From Mycolicibacterium rhodesiae JS60 (GTDB lineage: Bacteria > Actinomycetota > Actinomycetes > Mycobacteriales > Mycobacteriaceae), in assembly GCA_000230935.2 (NCBI GenBank), contig AGIQ01000005.1, positions 371,758 through 435,757 on the forward strand: a DNA stretch of 64,000 nucleotides. The letters run 5' to 3'. The first letter of the stretch is position 1, and each line of letters opens with the position of its first letter. Positions 42,920 to 52,023 of this stretch are shown here, piece by piece. The notes under the pieces were generated by a model, which saw nothing but the letters and a program-made list of their open reading frames with translations, was not told where the DNA came from and made no database searches. A program made the translations under genes and the position numbers.

Positions 42920-43957
42920 GTGTCAGCACAGCGAGCCAGGTCGTCGGTTGCGGCCGGGAATCGCTCCGCGCATCCGAATCTTCCCGGCGTGCCGTGGTGG
43001 GGTGCGGTCCTGATTGCTGTGATCGCCACCACAATTGGATTTGCCTTCGACGCCGGCTCGGGCAACAAGGATCTCGGAAACGTCTTCGCCGCGATGTATG
43101 CCGTCGGTTGCGTGGCCGCGGTGGTCGCCGTCCGGCAGTCCAGCATCTTCACCGCCGTCATCCAACCGCCGCTGATCCTGTTCGTCGCCGTGCCCGGTGC
43201 CTACTTCGTGTTCCACGGTGCCGAGTTCACCGGCATCAAAGACACCCTGATCAACTTCGGCTACCCGCTGATCGAGCGCTTCCCGCTGATGCTGTTCACC
43301 TCGGCCGGCGTGCTGCTCATCGGATTGGTGCGCTGGTACTTCGCGATGTCGGGCCGCCCGGCGCCGGTCGCCGCCCCCGCCGATTCCGACGACGACGGAG
43401 CCCCCGGGCTGTTCGCCGGCCTGGCCGCCAAGTTCACGTCGGCCTTCCAGCGCAGCACCGCCGACGAGGTCGCCGAAGAACCGCCCAAGCACGGCATCGA
43501 GCGCCCCGCCACCGCCAGGAGACAGGCCCGCTCGGGCCGGCCCGCCAAGCGGCCCGCACCGACTCGCTCCCGGCACGCCCGTCCCCCGCTGGAGGACATC
43601 ACCGAAGCGCCGGAGCGCTCCCGCCGGTCCTCGTCGGCCGACGCGCCGCGACGCCGGCGCCAGCCGCGCGACCCGAACCGCGTGCCCCCGTCCTCGCGGC
43701 GCGAACGCCGCGACCCGTACGGCGCACCCCCGCAGCGCAGCAGCCGGTTCGAGCCGTACGAGGCGTACCCGTCCTATGAGCCGTACCCGCCTTACGAGCC
43801 GCCGCCACGCCAGCGCCCGCCCGGCCGGGCCAACGGAGACAGCGGCTCCCACCATCCGGTGTCACGGGTGCGGTATCGCGGCGATGGCGAGGATGGCCAG
43901 AGCCAGCGGCCGCGCCGCAGGAGTGAGTGGGACGAGTCCTGGCCCTCCGACCGCTGA
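42920..43957 (+). CDS. DUF6542 membrane protein (Rv1111c-like)
   Basis: 345-residue protein. About three transmembrane segments lie in the first 140 residues (VPWWGAVLIAVIATTIGFAF, VFAAMYAVGCVAAVVAV, FPLMLFTSAGVLLIGLV), followed by a long cytosolic tail of about 200 residues rich in Arg, Pro and Ser with repeats such as PSYEPYPPYEPPP. The function is unknown. GTG at 42920 with TACGGT (42908-42913) six bases upstream, a leaderless start. It is divergent from ychF. Confidence 0.8.
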   Translation: MSAQRARSSVAAGNRSAHPNLPGVPWWGAVLIAVIATTIGFAFDAGSGNKDLGNVFAAMYAVGCVAAVVAVRQSSIFTAVIQPPLILFVAVPGAYFVFHGAEFTGIKDTLINFGYPLIERFPLMLFTSAGVLLIGLVRWYFAMSGRPAPVAAPADSDDDGAPGLFAGLAAKFTSAFQRSTADEVAEEPPKHGIERPATARRQARSGRPAKRPAPTRSRHARPPLEDITEAPERSRRSSSADAPRRRRQPRDPNRVPPSSRRERRDPYGAPPQRSSRFEPYEAYPSYEPYPPYEPPPRQRPPGRANGDSGSHHPVSRVRYRGDGEDGQSQRPRRRSEWDESWPSDR

Positions 43958-43961
43958 CGGC

Positions 43962-44999
43962 CTAGCCGCGGGCGGGACGGATCTCGCGCGGCAGTGCGAA
44001 CACCAGGGTCTCGTTGGCGGTGGTCACCGATTGCACAGTGCCGTACCCGTATTCGGCCAACCGGTCCAGCACTCCGCGCACCAGCACCTCGGGAACGGAC
44101 GCCCCTGACGTCACGCCGACCGTGGTGACCCCGGACAGCCAGGCCGAGTCGATGTCCTCGGCGTAGTCGACCAGTTTGGCCGCGGTCGAGCCGGCATTCA
44201 GCGCGACCTCGACCAGGCGCACCGAGTTCGACGAGTTGCGCGAGCCGACCACGATCACCAGGTCGCACTCGGGCGCCATCGCCTTGACCGCACCCTGGCG
44301 GTTCTGGGTGGCGTAGCAGATGTCGTCGCTGGGCGGGTCCTGCAGCGTGGGGAACTTCTCGCGCAGGCGGCGCACCGTCTCCATCGTCTCGTCGACGCTC
44401 AGCGTCGTCTGAGACAGCCAGATGACCTTGTTGGGGTCGCGCACCGTGACCTTGTCGACGGCGTCCGGGTTGTCGACGACCTGCACGTGGTCGGGTGCCT
44501 CACCGGCGGTCCCGACGACCTCTTCGTGGCCTTCATGGCCGACGAGCAGGATGTCGTAGTCGTCACGGGCAAACCGCTTGGCCTCGTTGTGCACCTTGGT
44601 GACCAGCGGGCAGGTGGCGTCGATGGTCTTGAGATTGCGCGCCGCGGCCTCCTCGTGGACCGTCGGCGCGACACCGTGGGCGGAGAACACGACGATGGCA
44701 CCCTCGGGCACCTCATCGGTCTGCTCGACGAACACCGCACCGGCCTTGGCCAGGGTCTCCACCACGTAGCGGTTGTGCACGATCTCGTGGCGCACGTACA
44801 CCGGCGCCCCGTGCTTCTCCAGTGCCCGCTCGACGGTTTCGACGGCACGGTCGACGCCGGCGCAGTAACCGCGCGGCTCGGCCAGCAGTACCCGCTTGCT
44901 TCCGCTAGTTCCCGGGTCGCTTCGCTCCTGCCCTCCGGAGACACCCCCGACCACCGAACTCGCGACACCAGGAATCCCCATGTTGACGGTAGGCGGCAT
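43962..44999 (-). CDS. ispH: 4-hydroxy-3-methylbut-2-enyl diphosphate reductase (IspH/LytB)
   Basis: 345-residue Fe-S enzyme, last step of the MEP isoprenoid pathway (HMBPP to IPP and DMAPP). The three cluster cysteines are seen in GYCAGVD (Cys46), DATCPLV and DDICYATQNRQ. VRHEIVHNRYVV and SAHGVAP hold the active-site histidines and glutamate, and GVTSGASVPE is the family signature. The ATG at 44999 is the conserved start; longer readings are not credible. It is convergent with the DUF6542 gene and divergent from the Rv1109c-like gene. Confidence 0.96.
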   Translation of the reverse strand: MPPTVNMGIPGVASSVVGGVSGGQERSDPGTSGSKRVLLAEPRGYCAGVDRAVETVERALEKHGAPVYVRHEIVHNRYVVETLAKAGAVFVEQTDEVPEGAIVVFSAHGVAPTVHEEAAARNLKTIDATCPLVTKVHNEAKRFARDDYDILLVGHEGHEEVVGTAGEAPDHVQVVDNPDAVDKVTVRDPNKVIWLSQTTLSVDETMETVRRLREKFPTLQDPPSDDICYATQNRQGAVKAMAPECDLVIVVGSRNSSNSVRLVEVALNAGSTAAKLVDYAEDIDSAWLSGVTTVGVTSGASVPEVLVRGVLDRLAEYGYGTVQSVTTANETLVFALPREIRPARG

Positions 45000-45053
45000 G
45001 GTTTCCAGGGTACGTTCCCGCAACGTCGCCGGGCCAGCCGTAGGCTGTGGACC

Positions 45054-45608
45054 ATGGCAACAGCACCATATGGGGTTCGTCTGCTGGTCGGCGCCGCCGT
45101 GACGGCGCTGGAGGAAACTCGCAAACTGCCCCAAACCATCCTGATGTACCCGATGACGGTCGCCAGCAACATCGCGCACATCGTCATGAAGGTGCAGCAA
45201 GACCTCGCTGACCTGGTCATCAAGGGTGACTCCGCGTTGGAGAACATCTTCCCGCCGAAGGACGAGCAGCCCGAGTGGGCGACCTTCGACGAAGACGAAG
45301 CCGACGACGGGCCTGTGCTCGACGGCGAGCGGCTCACCGAAGGCCGTTTCGCGCTGTACACAGTGACCGACGGCGTCGAGACCAAGGCCGAGGCCAGGGG
45401 CCCGGCCGCCACGACGACGGCGACCGCGCCGGAGATCGTCGAGGAGCTCGACTACGAGTCGCTGACGCTGGCTCAGCTGCGCGCCCGCCTGCAGTCGCTG
45501 AGCGTCGCCGATCTCGAGGCGCTACTGGCCTACGAGGAAACCTCCAAGGCCCGCGCCCCGTTCCAGACTCTGCTGGCCAACAGGATCACCCGCGCGTCCG
45601 CCAAGTGA
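45054..45608 (+). CDS. Rv1109c-like protein (lipid droplet-associated type)
   Basis: 184-residue protein. The N-terminus MATAPYGVRLLVGAAVTALEE is a likely amphipathic or membrane-associated helix, followed by an acidic stretch (TFDEDEADDGP), and a C-terminal helical motif LTLAQLRARLQSLSVADLE (SAP/helix-loop type) that ends in ALLAYEETSKAR. Related mycobacterial proteins are named lipid-droplet-associated. ATG at 45054 with TAGGCT seven bases upstream, a leaderless start. Its stop overlaps the xseA start (GTGA), so the three genes to xseB form an operon. Confidence 0.8.
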   Translation: MATAPYGVRLLVGAAVTALEETRKLPQTILMYPMTVASNIAHIVMKVQQDLADLVIKGDSALENIFPPKDEQPEWATFDEDEADDGPVLDGERLTEGRFALYTVTDGVETKAEARGPAATTTATAPEIVEELDYESLTLAQLRARLQSLSVADLEALLAYEETSKARAPFQTLLANRITRASAK

Positions 45609-46831
45609 CCAGCGCCCAGGGCAACTCTGCGGAGAACCCGTACCCGGTCCGCGCGGTGGCCATCCGCGTGGCCGGCTGGATCGAGAAGCTGGGAACCGTG
45701 TGGGTCGAGGGTCAGCTGACCCAGATCAACGTGCGGAGCTCGACGGCGTTCATGGTGTTGCGCGATCCCGCGGCCAACATGTCGCTGGACATCAGCTGCC
45801 CGCGCGATCTGGTCCTTGCGGCCCCGGTGAAACTCACCGAGGGCACTCAGGTCGTGGTCTGCGGCAAGCCCACCTTCTACACCGTGCGGGGCTCGTTTTC
45901 GTTGCGCGTCAGCGACATTCGTGCCGTCGGTGTCGGTGAGCTGCTGGCTCGCATCGAACGGTTGCGCAAGCTGCTGGAAGCGGAGGGCTTGTTCGACCCG
46001 CGCCTGAAACGCCGGCTGCCGTTCCTGCCGTCGACCGTCGGGCTGATCACCGGGCGAGCCAGCGCTGCCGAGCATGACGTGACGACGGTGGCGGCGGCGC
46101 GCTGGCCGGCGGTGCGTTTCGCGATCCGCAACACCGCCGTGCAGGGCGTCAACGCGGTGGCGCAGATCGTGGAAGCTTTAGCGGACCTCGACGCCGACCC
46201 CGAGGTCGACGTCATCGTGATCGCCCGCGGCGGCGGCAGCGTCGAAGACCTGCTGCCGTTCTCCGACGAGACCCTGTGCCGCGCGATCGCCGCCTGCACC
46301 ACGCCGGTGGTCAGCGCGGTCGGCCACGAGCCCGACAACCCGCTGTGCGACCTGGTCGCCGACCTGCGTGCGGCCACCCCCACCGATGCCGCCAAGAAGG
46401 TGGTACCGGACACCGCCGCGGAGCTGGCCCTGGTCAAGGAGTTGCGGCAGCGCAGCGCGCAGGCGCTGCGCAACTGGGTCGGCCGTGAGCAGCGCACCCT
46501 GACCCATCTGCGCAGCCGCCCGGTGCTGGCCGACCCGCTGCGCGGACTGACCCAGCGCGGCGAGGAGATCGAACGCGCCCGCGCCGCGGTGCGCCGCGAC
46601 GTCAAGCGGCTGGTCGCGGTCGAATCCGACCGGATCGGCCACCTGGCCGCGCGGCTGGCCACGCTGGGCCCGGCCGCGACGCTGGCGCGTGGCTACGCCG
46701 TGGTCCAGACCGCAGACGGCGGGATTCTTCGCACGACCGCCGACGCACCGGCCGGGACCCGGCTGCGGGTCCGGGTCGGTGACGGCGCGATCGGCGCCAC
46801 CAGTACGGGCCCGACGGATGGAGCCACATGA
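45605..46831 (+). CDS. xseA: exodeoxyribonuclease VII large subunit
   Basis: 408-residue nuclease subunit. The N-terminal OB-fold (about 12-115, with VWVEGQLTQINVRSSTAFMVL in two parts) binds single-stranded DNA; the catalytic core has GLITGRASAAEHDV, VIARGGGSVEDLLPFSDE and AVGHEPDNPLCDLVAD, the family signatures. It degrades single-stranded DNA in both directions with XseB. GTG at 45605 overlaps the upstream TGA by 4 bp. Its stop overlaps the xseB ATG. Confidence 0.95.
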   Translation: MTSAQGNSAENPYPVRAVAIRVAGWIEKLGTVWVEGQLTQINVRSSTAFMVLRDPAANMSLDISCPRDLVLAAPVKLTEGTQVVVCGKPTFYTVRGSFSLRVSDIRAVGVGELLARIERLRKLLEAEGLFDPRLKRRLPFLPSTVGLITGRASAAEHDVTTVAAARWPAVRFAIRNTAVQGVNAVAQIVEALADLDADPEVDVIVIARGGGSVEDLLPFSDETLCRAIAACTTPVVSAVGHEPDNPLCDLVADLRAATPTDAAKKVVPDTAAELALVKELRQRSAQALRNWVGREQRTLTHLRSRPVLADPLRGLTQRGEEIERARAAVRRDVKRLVAVESDRIGHLAARLATLGPAATLARGYAVVQTADGGILRTTADAPAGTRLRVRVGDGAIGATSTGPTDGAT

Positions 46832-47058
46832 GTAGGTCTGACGAAATGAAGCCTATTAGTGAGCTTGGCTATGAAGAGTGTCGCGACGAGCTGATCGACG
46901 TCGTTCGGGTGCTCGAGCAGGGCGGGCTCGATCTCGATTCGTCGCTGAAACTGTGGGAACGTGGCGAGGAACTGGCACGACGCTGCGAACAACACTTAGC
47001 CGGAGCCCGCAAACGCATTGAGGATGCGCTGGGCGCACGCGACAACGACGAGGACTGA
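46828..47058 (+). CDS. xseB: exodeoxyribonuclease VII small subunit
   Basis: 76-residue helical protein, usual length for XseB. LGYEECRDELIDVVRVLEQGGLDLDSSLKLWERGEEL in family order is the conserved helical hairpin that packs along XseA. ATG at 46828 overlaps the xseA stop (ATGA), so the two subunits are made together. The acidic C-terminus (ARDNDED) is typical. Confidence 0.95.
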   Translation: MSRSDEMKPISELGYEECRDELIDVVRVLEQGGLDLDSSLKLWERGEELARRCEQHLAGARKRIEDALGARDNDED

Positions 47059-47091
47059 TCGGTCCGGGCCGATTACCTGCGATATTGGAAA

Positions 47092-47109
47092 ACTGGAACG
47101 TGTTTCAGT
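47092..47109. promoter_or_regulatory. KstR-type operator in front of 3beta-HSD
   Basis: ACTGGAACGTGTTTCAGT, an 8-bp dyad with one mismatch; the core TGGAACGTGTTTCA (47094-47107) fits TnnAACnnGTTnnA. It is directly followed by the TATCCT -10 (47110-47115) of the leaderless 3beta-HSD gene, so a bound repressor would block polymerase. Confidence 0.85.
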
Positions 47110-47122
47110 TATCCTCGCCGCC

Positions 47123-48184
47123 ATGGGTGACTCCACGATGACGACTGACCTCGGCCGCGTCCTGGTGACCGGCGGCGCCGGATTCGTCGGCAGCAATCTG
47201 GTGACCGAGTTGCTCGAGCGCGGACACTTCGTCCGCGCCTTCGACCGGGCCGCCTCGGCGCTGCCGCCGCATGAGCGCCTGGAGGTGCTGCAGGGCGACA
47301 TTTGTGACACCGCGACCGTGGCCGCTGCGGTCGACGGGATCGACACGATCTTCCACACCGCCGCGATCATCGACCTGATGGGCGGGGCGTCGGTCACCGA
47401 CGAGTACCGCAAGCGCAGCTTCGACGTCAACGTCGGCGGCACCAAGAACCTGATCCACGCGGGGCAGGCGGCCGGCGTCAAGCGCTTCGTCTACACCGCG
47501 TCCAACAGTGTGGTCATGGGCGGGCAGACGATCGTCAACGGCGACGAAACCATGCCGTACACATCGCGTTTCAACGACCTCTACACCGAGACCAAGGTCG
47601 TCGCCGAGAAGTTCGTGCTGAGCCAGAACAGGGTGGACGGCCTGCTGACCTGTTCGATCCGCCCCAGCGGTATCTGGGGCCATGGCGATCAGACCATGTT
47701 CCGCAAGCTGTTCGAGAGCGTGATCGCCGGCCACGTCAAGGTTCTGGTCGGCAACAAGGACGCCAAGCTGGACAACTCCTACGTGCACAACCTGGTGCAC
47801 GGGTTCATCTTGGCCGCAGAGCATTTGGTGCCCGAAGGCACCGCGCCCGGGCAGGCGTATTTCATCAACGACGGCGAGCCGATCAATATGTTCGACTTCT
47901 CCCGCCCGGTGGTGGAGGCCTGCGGCGAGAAGTGGCCGACCTTCTGGATCCCCGGGGGCTTCGTCCACGCACTCTTGACCGGCTGGCAGTGGCTGCACTT
48001 CAAGTTCGGGCTTCCCAAGCCGCCGCTGGAACCGCTTGCGGTGGAACGGGTATCCATCGACAACTATTTCTCCATCGACAAAGCCCGCCGCGACCTCGGC
48101 TACCAGCCGCTGTTCACCACCGAGCAAGCGCTCAAGGAATGCCTGCCGTACTACACCGGGCTCTACGCCGAGATGAAGGGCTAG
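47123..48184 (+). CDS. hsd: 3beta-hydroxysteroid dehydrogenase/isomerase
   Basis: 353-residue extended SDR. The cofactor loop GGAGFVGSN (17-25) and catalytic Tyr154 and Lys158 (YTETK) are present, with TASNSVVMGG upstream. The C-terminal half (LEPLAVERVSIDNYFS, ARRDLGYQPLF) is that of mycobacterial 3beta-HSD (Rv1106c), which converts cholesterol to cholest-4-en-3-one. ATG at 47123, with TATCCT seven bases upstream, a leaderless start. A KstR-type box abuts the -10, so it should be derepressed on sterol. Confidence 0.92.
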   Translation: MGDSTMTTDLGRVLVTGGAGFVGSNLVTELLERGHFVRAFDRAASALPPHERLEVLQGDICDTATVAAAVDGIDTIFHTAAIIDLMGGASVTDEYRKRSFDVNVGGTKNLIHAGQAAGVKRFVYTASNSVVMGGQTIVNGDETMPYTSRFNDLYTETKVVAEKFVLSQNRVDGLLTCSIRPSGIWGHGDQTMFRKLFESVIAGHVKVLVGNKDAKLDNSYVHNLVHGFILAAEHLVPEGTAPGQAYFINDGEPINMFDFSRPVVEACGEKWPTFWIPGGFVHALLTGWQWLHFKFGLPKPPLEPLAVERVSIDNYFSIDKARRDLGYQPLFTTEQALKECLPYYTGLYAEMKG

Positions 48185-48214
48185 GTGTACTGACCACGGC
48201 AGTTCGTTCGGCAA

Positions 48215-48634
48215 CTATGGCGGGGCCGGAGTCAACATCGCTTTCGTGACGACCTGGCCGTAGGCGGTCTTCTGCTCGCGGGTCAGTGTCGGGGCGAACA
48301 CCACGACGACGTCTTCGACCTGCACCATGTCAGGCACCCCGGCGGCGTAGATCTCCGCACGGCCGGTGCTGGGGAATTTCAGGATCGACACCGTGTCGGT
48401 GTCGGTCGCCACCGCGCAGCCCGCCTCCGGACAGCGCGTCGAGGTGGTGTCGCGGGGATTGAGCGCGGGCAGCTTCGCCTTGCCGATGGCGTCCAGCACG
48501 GTCGCCACAGAGACGTCGTTGAGCATCACCGGAACCCGCGCCGCATTCACCGCCGCGCCGTGCGAATCGTGGTGACTACAGCCCACAAGCACCACAACCG
48601 GCAGGAGCACCGCCAGGCCACATCGCCTCCGCAT
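48215..48634 (-). CDS. hypothetical lipoprotein
   Basis: 139-residue protein with a signal peptide and lipobox VLVGC (Cys19). The mature part of about 120 residues has two cysteines in RCPEAGCAV and no family I can name. ATG at 48634 has TACTCT seven bases upstream, a leaderless start. It lies between 3beta-HSD and the sulfatase cassette, in the opposite direction. Function unknown. Confidence 0.75.
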   Translation of the reverse strand: MRRRCGLAVLLPVVVLVGCSHHDSHGAAVNAARVPVMLNDVSVATVLDAIGKAKLPALNPRDTTSTRCPEAGCAVATDTDTVSILKFPSTGRAEIYAAGVPDMVQVEDVVVVFAPTLTREQKTAYGQVVTKAMLTPAPP

Positions 48635-48719
48635 CCCACCGAGAGTAGCGACCGCCGCAGTTCGTTCATTGTTGGCCAGAAGCGGAGCCCCACCCGCCGA
48701 TCGCGCCTAACCTCGAAAC

Positions 48720-50261
48720 ATGCCTGGAGGAAAACCCAACATCTTGGTCATCTGGGGCGACGACATCGGGATCACGAACCTCAGCTGCTACAGCGACGGA
48801 ATGATGGGCTACCGCACGCCCAATATCGATCGCATCGCCAACGAAGGCATGCGCTTCACCGACTCCTACGGCGAGCAGAGCTGCACAGCCGGCCGCGCCG
48901 CATTCATCAGCGGCCAGAGCGTGTACCGAACCGGGATGAGCAAGGTTGGCATTCCCGGCGTCGACATCGGGTGGGCCGCCGAGGACCCGACGATCGCCGA
49001 ACTGCTCAAGCCGTTGGGCTACGCCACCGGCCAGTTCGGCAAGAACCATTTCGGCGACCTGAACAAGTACCTGCCGACGGTGCACGGCTTCGACGAGTTC
49101 TACGGCAATCTCTATCACCTCAACGCCGAAGAAGAACCCGAGCAGTTCGACTATCCGCACAAGGATCAGTTCCCGAGACTCTACGAAAAGGCACTGCCGC
49201 GGGGGGTGATGGACTGCAAAGCGACCGCCGAGGTCTCGACAGAACCCGACGACGAAAAATTCGGGCCGATCGGCAAGCAGACCGTCGTGGACACCGGGCC
49301 GCTGACTGCCAAGCGGATGGAAACCATCGACGACGACATCGCCGATCGCACCGTCGACTACATCCGTCGCCAGCACGACGCGGGTAACCCGTTCTTCGTG
49401 TGGTGCAACTTCACCCACATGCACCTGTACACCCACCTCAAACCCGGCAGCAAGGGGCAAGCCGGACTGTGGCAGTCGGAGTACCACGACGCGATGATCG
49501 ACCACGACAAGAACGTGGGAACCGTGCTGGACGTCCTCGACGAACTGGGCATCGCCGAAGACACCATCGTCATCTATTCGACCGACAACGGCCCGCATCG
49601 CAATTCGTGGCCCGATGCCGGCACGACGCCGTTCCGCAGCGAGAAGAACACCAACTGGGAAGGCGCCTACCGGGTGCCGGAGATGATCCGCTGGCCGGCA
49701 AAGATCAAGGCGGGCAGCATTTCCAACGACATCATCCAGCACCACGACTGGCTGCCAACCCTGCTGGCGGCCGCCGGCGATCCCGACGTCAGCGACAAGT
49801 TGAAGAAGGGCTACCGGATCGGCGACATCGAATACAAGGTGCACATCGACGGGTTCAACCTGCTGCCGTACCTGATGGGCGAAGTGGAGCACAGCCCGCG
49901 CCGGGGATTCTTCTATTTCAACGACGACGCCCAATTGGTGGCGATGCGCTTCGAGAACTGGAAGATCGTGTTCGCCGAACAACGTTGCCAGGGCACGCTG
50001 CAGATCTGGGCGGAGCCGTTCACCGAACTGCGGGTGCCCAAGCTGTTCAACCTACGTACCGATCCGTTCGAATACGCCGACATCACATCGAACACGTACT
50101 ACGAGTGGTTCTTGCGCCGGGATTTCTTCGCCTTCTACGCAACGGCAATGGCGGCGGCGTTCCTCGATACGTTCAAAGAGTTCCCGCCCCGGCATCCACC
50201 GGCCAGCTTCAGCATCGACCAGATCGTCAAGAAGCTCGACGAGTTCTTGGCGGCCGACTAG
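48720..50261 (+). CDS. arylsulfatase-family hydrolase
   Basis: 513-residue sulfatase. Metal ligands are WGDDIG (Asp14, Asp15) and STDNGPH; the modifiable cysteine is Cys55 in CTAGR (55-59), the C-x-A-x-R variant of the C-x-P-S-R motif that is converted to formylglycine. No signal peptide is seen, so it acts in the cytoplasm. ATG at 48720 with TAACCT six bases upstream, a leaderless start. The gene two places downstream encodes a formylglycine-generating enzyme, so the cassette carries its own activator. Substrate is unknown; sulfated lipids or sterols are possible. Confidence 0.93.
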   Translation: MPGGKPNILVIWGDDIGITNLSCYSDGMMGYRTPNIDRIANEGMRFTDSYGEQSCTAGRAAFISGQSVYRTGMSKVGIPGVDIGWAAEDPTIAELLKPLGYATGQFGKNHFGDLNKYLPTVHGFDEFYGNLYHLNAEEEPEQFDYPHKDQFPRLYEKALPRGVMDCKATAEVSTEPDDEKFGPIGKQTVVDTGPLTAKRMETIDDDIADRTVDYIRRQHDAGNPFFVWCNFTHMHLYTHLKPGSKGQAGLWQSEYHDAMIDHDKNVGTVLDVLDELGIAEDTIVIYSTDNGPHRNSWPDAGTTPFRSEKNTNWEGAYRVPEMIRWPAKIKAGSISNDIIQHHDWLPTLLAAAGDPDVSDKLKKGYRIGDIEYKVHIDGFNLLPYLMGEVEHSPRRGFFYFNDDAQLVAMRFENWKIVFAEQRCQGTLQIWAEPFTELRVPKLFNLRTDPFEYADITSNTYYEWFLRRDFFAFYATAMAAAFLDTFKEFPPRHPPASFSIDQIVKKLDEFLAAD

Positions 50262-51158
50262 ATGCTGGCGTCGTGGACCGACGGGCCCACAAAGTCGGCA
50301 CTTGTCGCGTTCGTCGCCCGTGCGGTCGATTCGGTGGCCCCCGAGGAACGTGTCGCCGTCTTCGACAACGACGGCACGTTGTGGTGTGAGAAGCCGGCCT
50401 ACATCCAGCTCGACTTCCTGGTGCGCCGGATCGCCGAGCAGGTGGCCGCCGATCCCACGCTGGGTGCCGAGCAGCCCTATACCGCCGCGGCGGCAGGAGA
50501 TCTGGCGTGGTTCGGGAACGCCGTCACCAAGCATTACAACGGTGACGACTCCGATCTGAAACTGCTTGCCAGTGCTGTCCTTTCGGCCAACGCGACGATC
50601 ACCACCGAGGAGCACGCCAGGAGGGTAAACGCGTTCTTCGCCGACGCGAAGCATCCAACGCTCGGGCGGGCGTACACGGCCTGTGGGTATGCGCCGATGG
50701 TCGAATTATTGCGCTATCTCGAATCGTTCGGCTTCACCAACTACATCGTCTCCGGCGGTGGCCGCGACTTCATGCGGCCGGTCACGACGGCGATGTACGG
50801 CGTGCCCCCGGAGCGGGTGATCGGCAGTTCAGTCGGGTTGATCTTCGACAACGGTGAACTGCTCACCACGGCGCAGCCGGAATTCCTCAACGACGGCCCG
50901 GTCAAGCCGGTCCGGATCTGGGGACGGGTGGGCCGGCGGCCGATCCTCGCGGTGGGCAACTCGAATGGCGATATCGAGATGCTGCAATACACCGCGGCCG
51001 GCCCCGGACCGTCGCTGGCGATGCTGGTCTGCCACGACGACGCCGAGCGCGAATTCGCCTACACCGCAGGCGCAGAGAAGGCCCTCGATCATGCCGGGAT
51101 GCTCGGCTGGGTCCGGGTCAGCATGCGCGACGACTGGCGAACCGTCTTCGGTGACTGA
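50262..51158 (+). CDS. HAD-family phosphatase, SerB-like
   Basis: 298-residue HAD-superfamily hydrolase. The nucleophile motif FDNDGTLW has Asp35 and Asp37; motif II is IVSGGG; motif IV is AVGNSNGDIEML. The cap region (about 60-150) is helical. Substrate unknown; phosphorylated small molecules are usual. ATG begins right after the sulfatase stop and the gene overlaps the FGE start by 8 bp, so it is the middle gene of a three-gene operon. Confidence 0.88.
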   Translation: MLASWTDGPTKSALVAFVARAVDSVAPEERVAVFDNDGTLWCEKPAYIQLDFLVRRIAEQVAADPTLGAEQPYTAAAAGDLAWFGNAVTKHYNGDDSDLKLLASAVLSANATITTEEHARRVNAFFADAKHPTLGRAYTACGYAPMVELLRYLESFGFTNYIVSGGGRDFMRPVTTAMYGVPPERVIGSSVGLIFDNGELLTTAQPEFLNDGPVKPVRIWGRVGRRPILAVGNSNGDIEMLQYTAAGPGPSLAMLVCHDDAEREFAYTAGAEKALDHAGMLGWVRVSMRDDWRTVFGD

Positions 51159-52023
51159 CGCCAACCTGGTCTGGATCCCCGGGCAGACCGCCGTGCTGGG
51201 ATCTGACCGGCACTACCCGGAAGAAGCGCCGGCCCGCTCGGTCACCGTCGACGGCTTCTCGATCCAAGACCGTCAGGTCACCAACGCCGCGTTCACCGAA
51301 TTCGTCTCGGCGACCGGCTATCTCACCGTGGCCGAGCGTCCGCTGAATCCCGCTGACTATCCTGGTGCGCCCGCCGTCAACCTACAGCCGGGCTCGATGG
51401 TGTTCCGCCGCACCAGCGGACCCGTCGACCTGCGCCACCTCAGCCTGTGGTGGACCTGGACACCCGGCGCCTCGTGGCGGCATCCGCTGGGCCCGACGTC
51501 GTCGATCGACAAACGTGCCGCACATCCCGTCGTCCACGTCGCCTATGAGGACGCCGAGGCGTACGCGGCGTGGGCAGGACTGGCCTTGCCGACCGAGGCC
51601 GAATGGGAGGTCGCCGCCCGTGGCGGCCTGGACCGGGCCGACTACACCTGGGGCGAACATCCCGAATTCCCCGGCCAGCGGCTGGCGAACTATTGGCACG
51701 GCGAGTTCCCGTGGCGTCCCGAACCCGGCTACGGCCGCACCACCGAAGCCGGGGCCTTCCCACCCAACGACTACGGACTGTTCGATATGGCCGGCAACGT
51801 GTGGGAGTGGACAACCGACTGGTACGGCGGGACCGAGGCCGCCAGCTACGACCCGGCGCAGCCGCAGTTCACCGTCCCGCGCAAAGTCGTCAAGGGTGGG
51901 TCGTTCCTGTGCGCGGACAGCTACTGCATGCGCTACCGCCCCGCCGCGCGCCGGCCACAGATGATCGACACCGGGATGAGCCATATCGGTTTTCGGTGTG
52001 TCAAGCGTTCAGACAGCAGTTAG
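51151..52023 (+). CDS. formylglycine-generating enzyme (SUMF1 family)
   Basis: 290-residue FGE-sulfatase domain protein. It opens VWIPGQTAVLGSDRHYPEE and ends with GGSFLCADSYCMRYRPAARRP, with Cys254 and Cys259 five residues apart, as in the catalytic pair of bacterial FGE. NVWEWTTDWYG and LPTEAEWEVAARGG are family signatures. It converts the sulfatase cysteine to formylglycine with O2. GTG start overlaps the HAD gene by 8 bp. It is the natural activator of the sulfatase two genes upstream. Confidence 0.92.
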   Translation: MTDANLVWIPGQTAVLGSDRHYPEEAPARSVTVDGFSIQDRQVTNAAFTEFVSATGYLTVAERPLNPADYPGAPAVNLQPGSMVFRRTSGPVDLRHLSLWWTWTPGASWRHPLGPTSSIDKRAAHPVVHVAYEDAEAYAAWAGLALPTEAEWEVAARGGLDRADYTWGEHPEFPGQRLANYWHGEFPWRPEPGYGRTTEAGAFPPNDYGLFDMAGNVWEWTTDWYGGTEAASYDPAQPQFTVPRKVVKGGSFLCADSYCMRYRPAARRPQMIDTGMSHIGFRCVKRSDSS

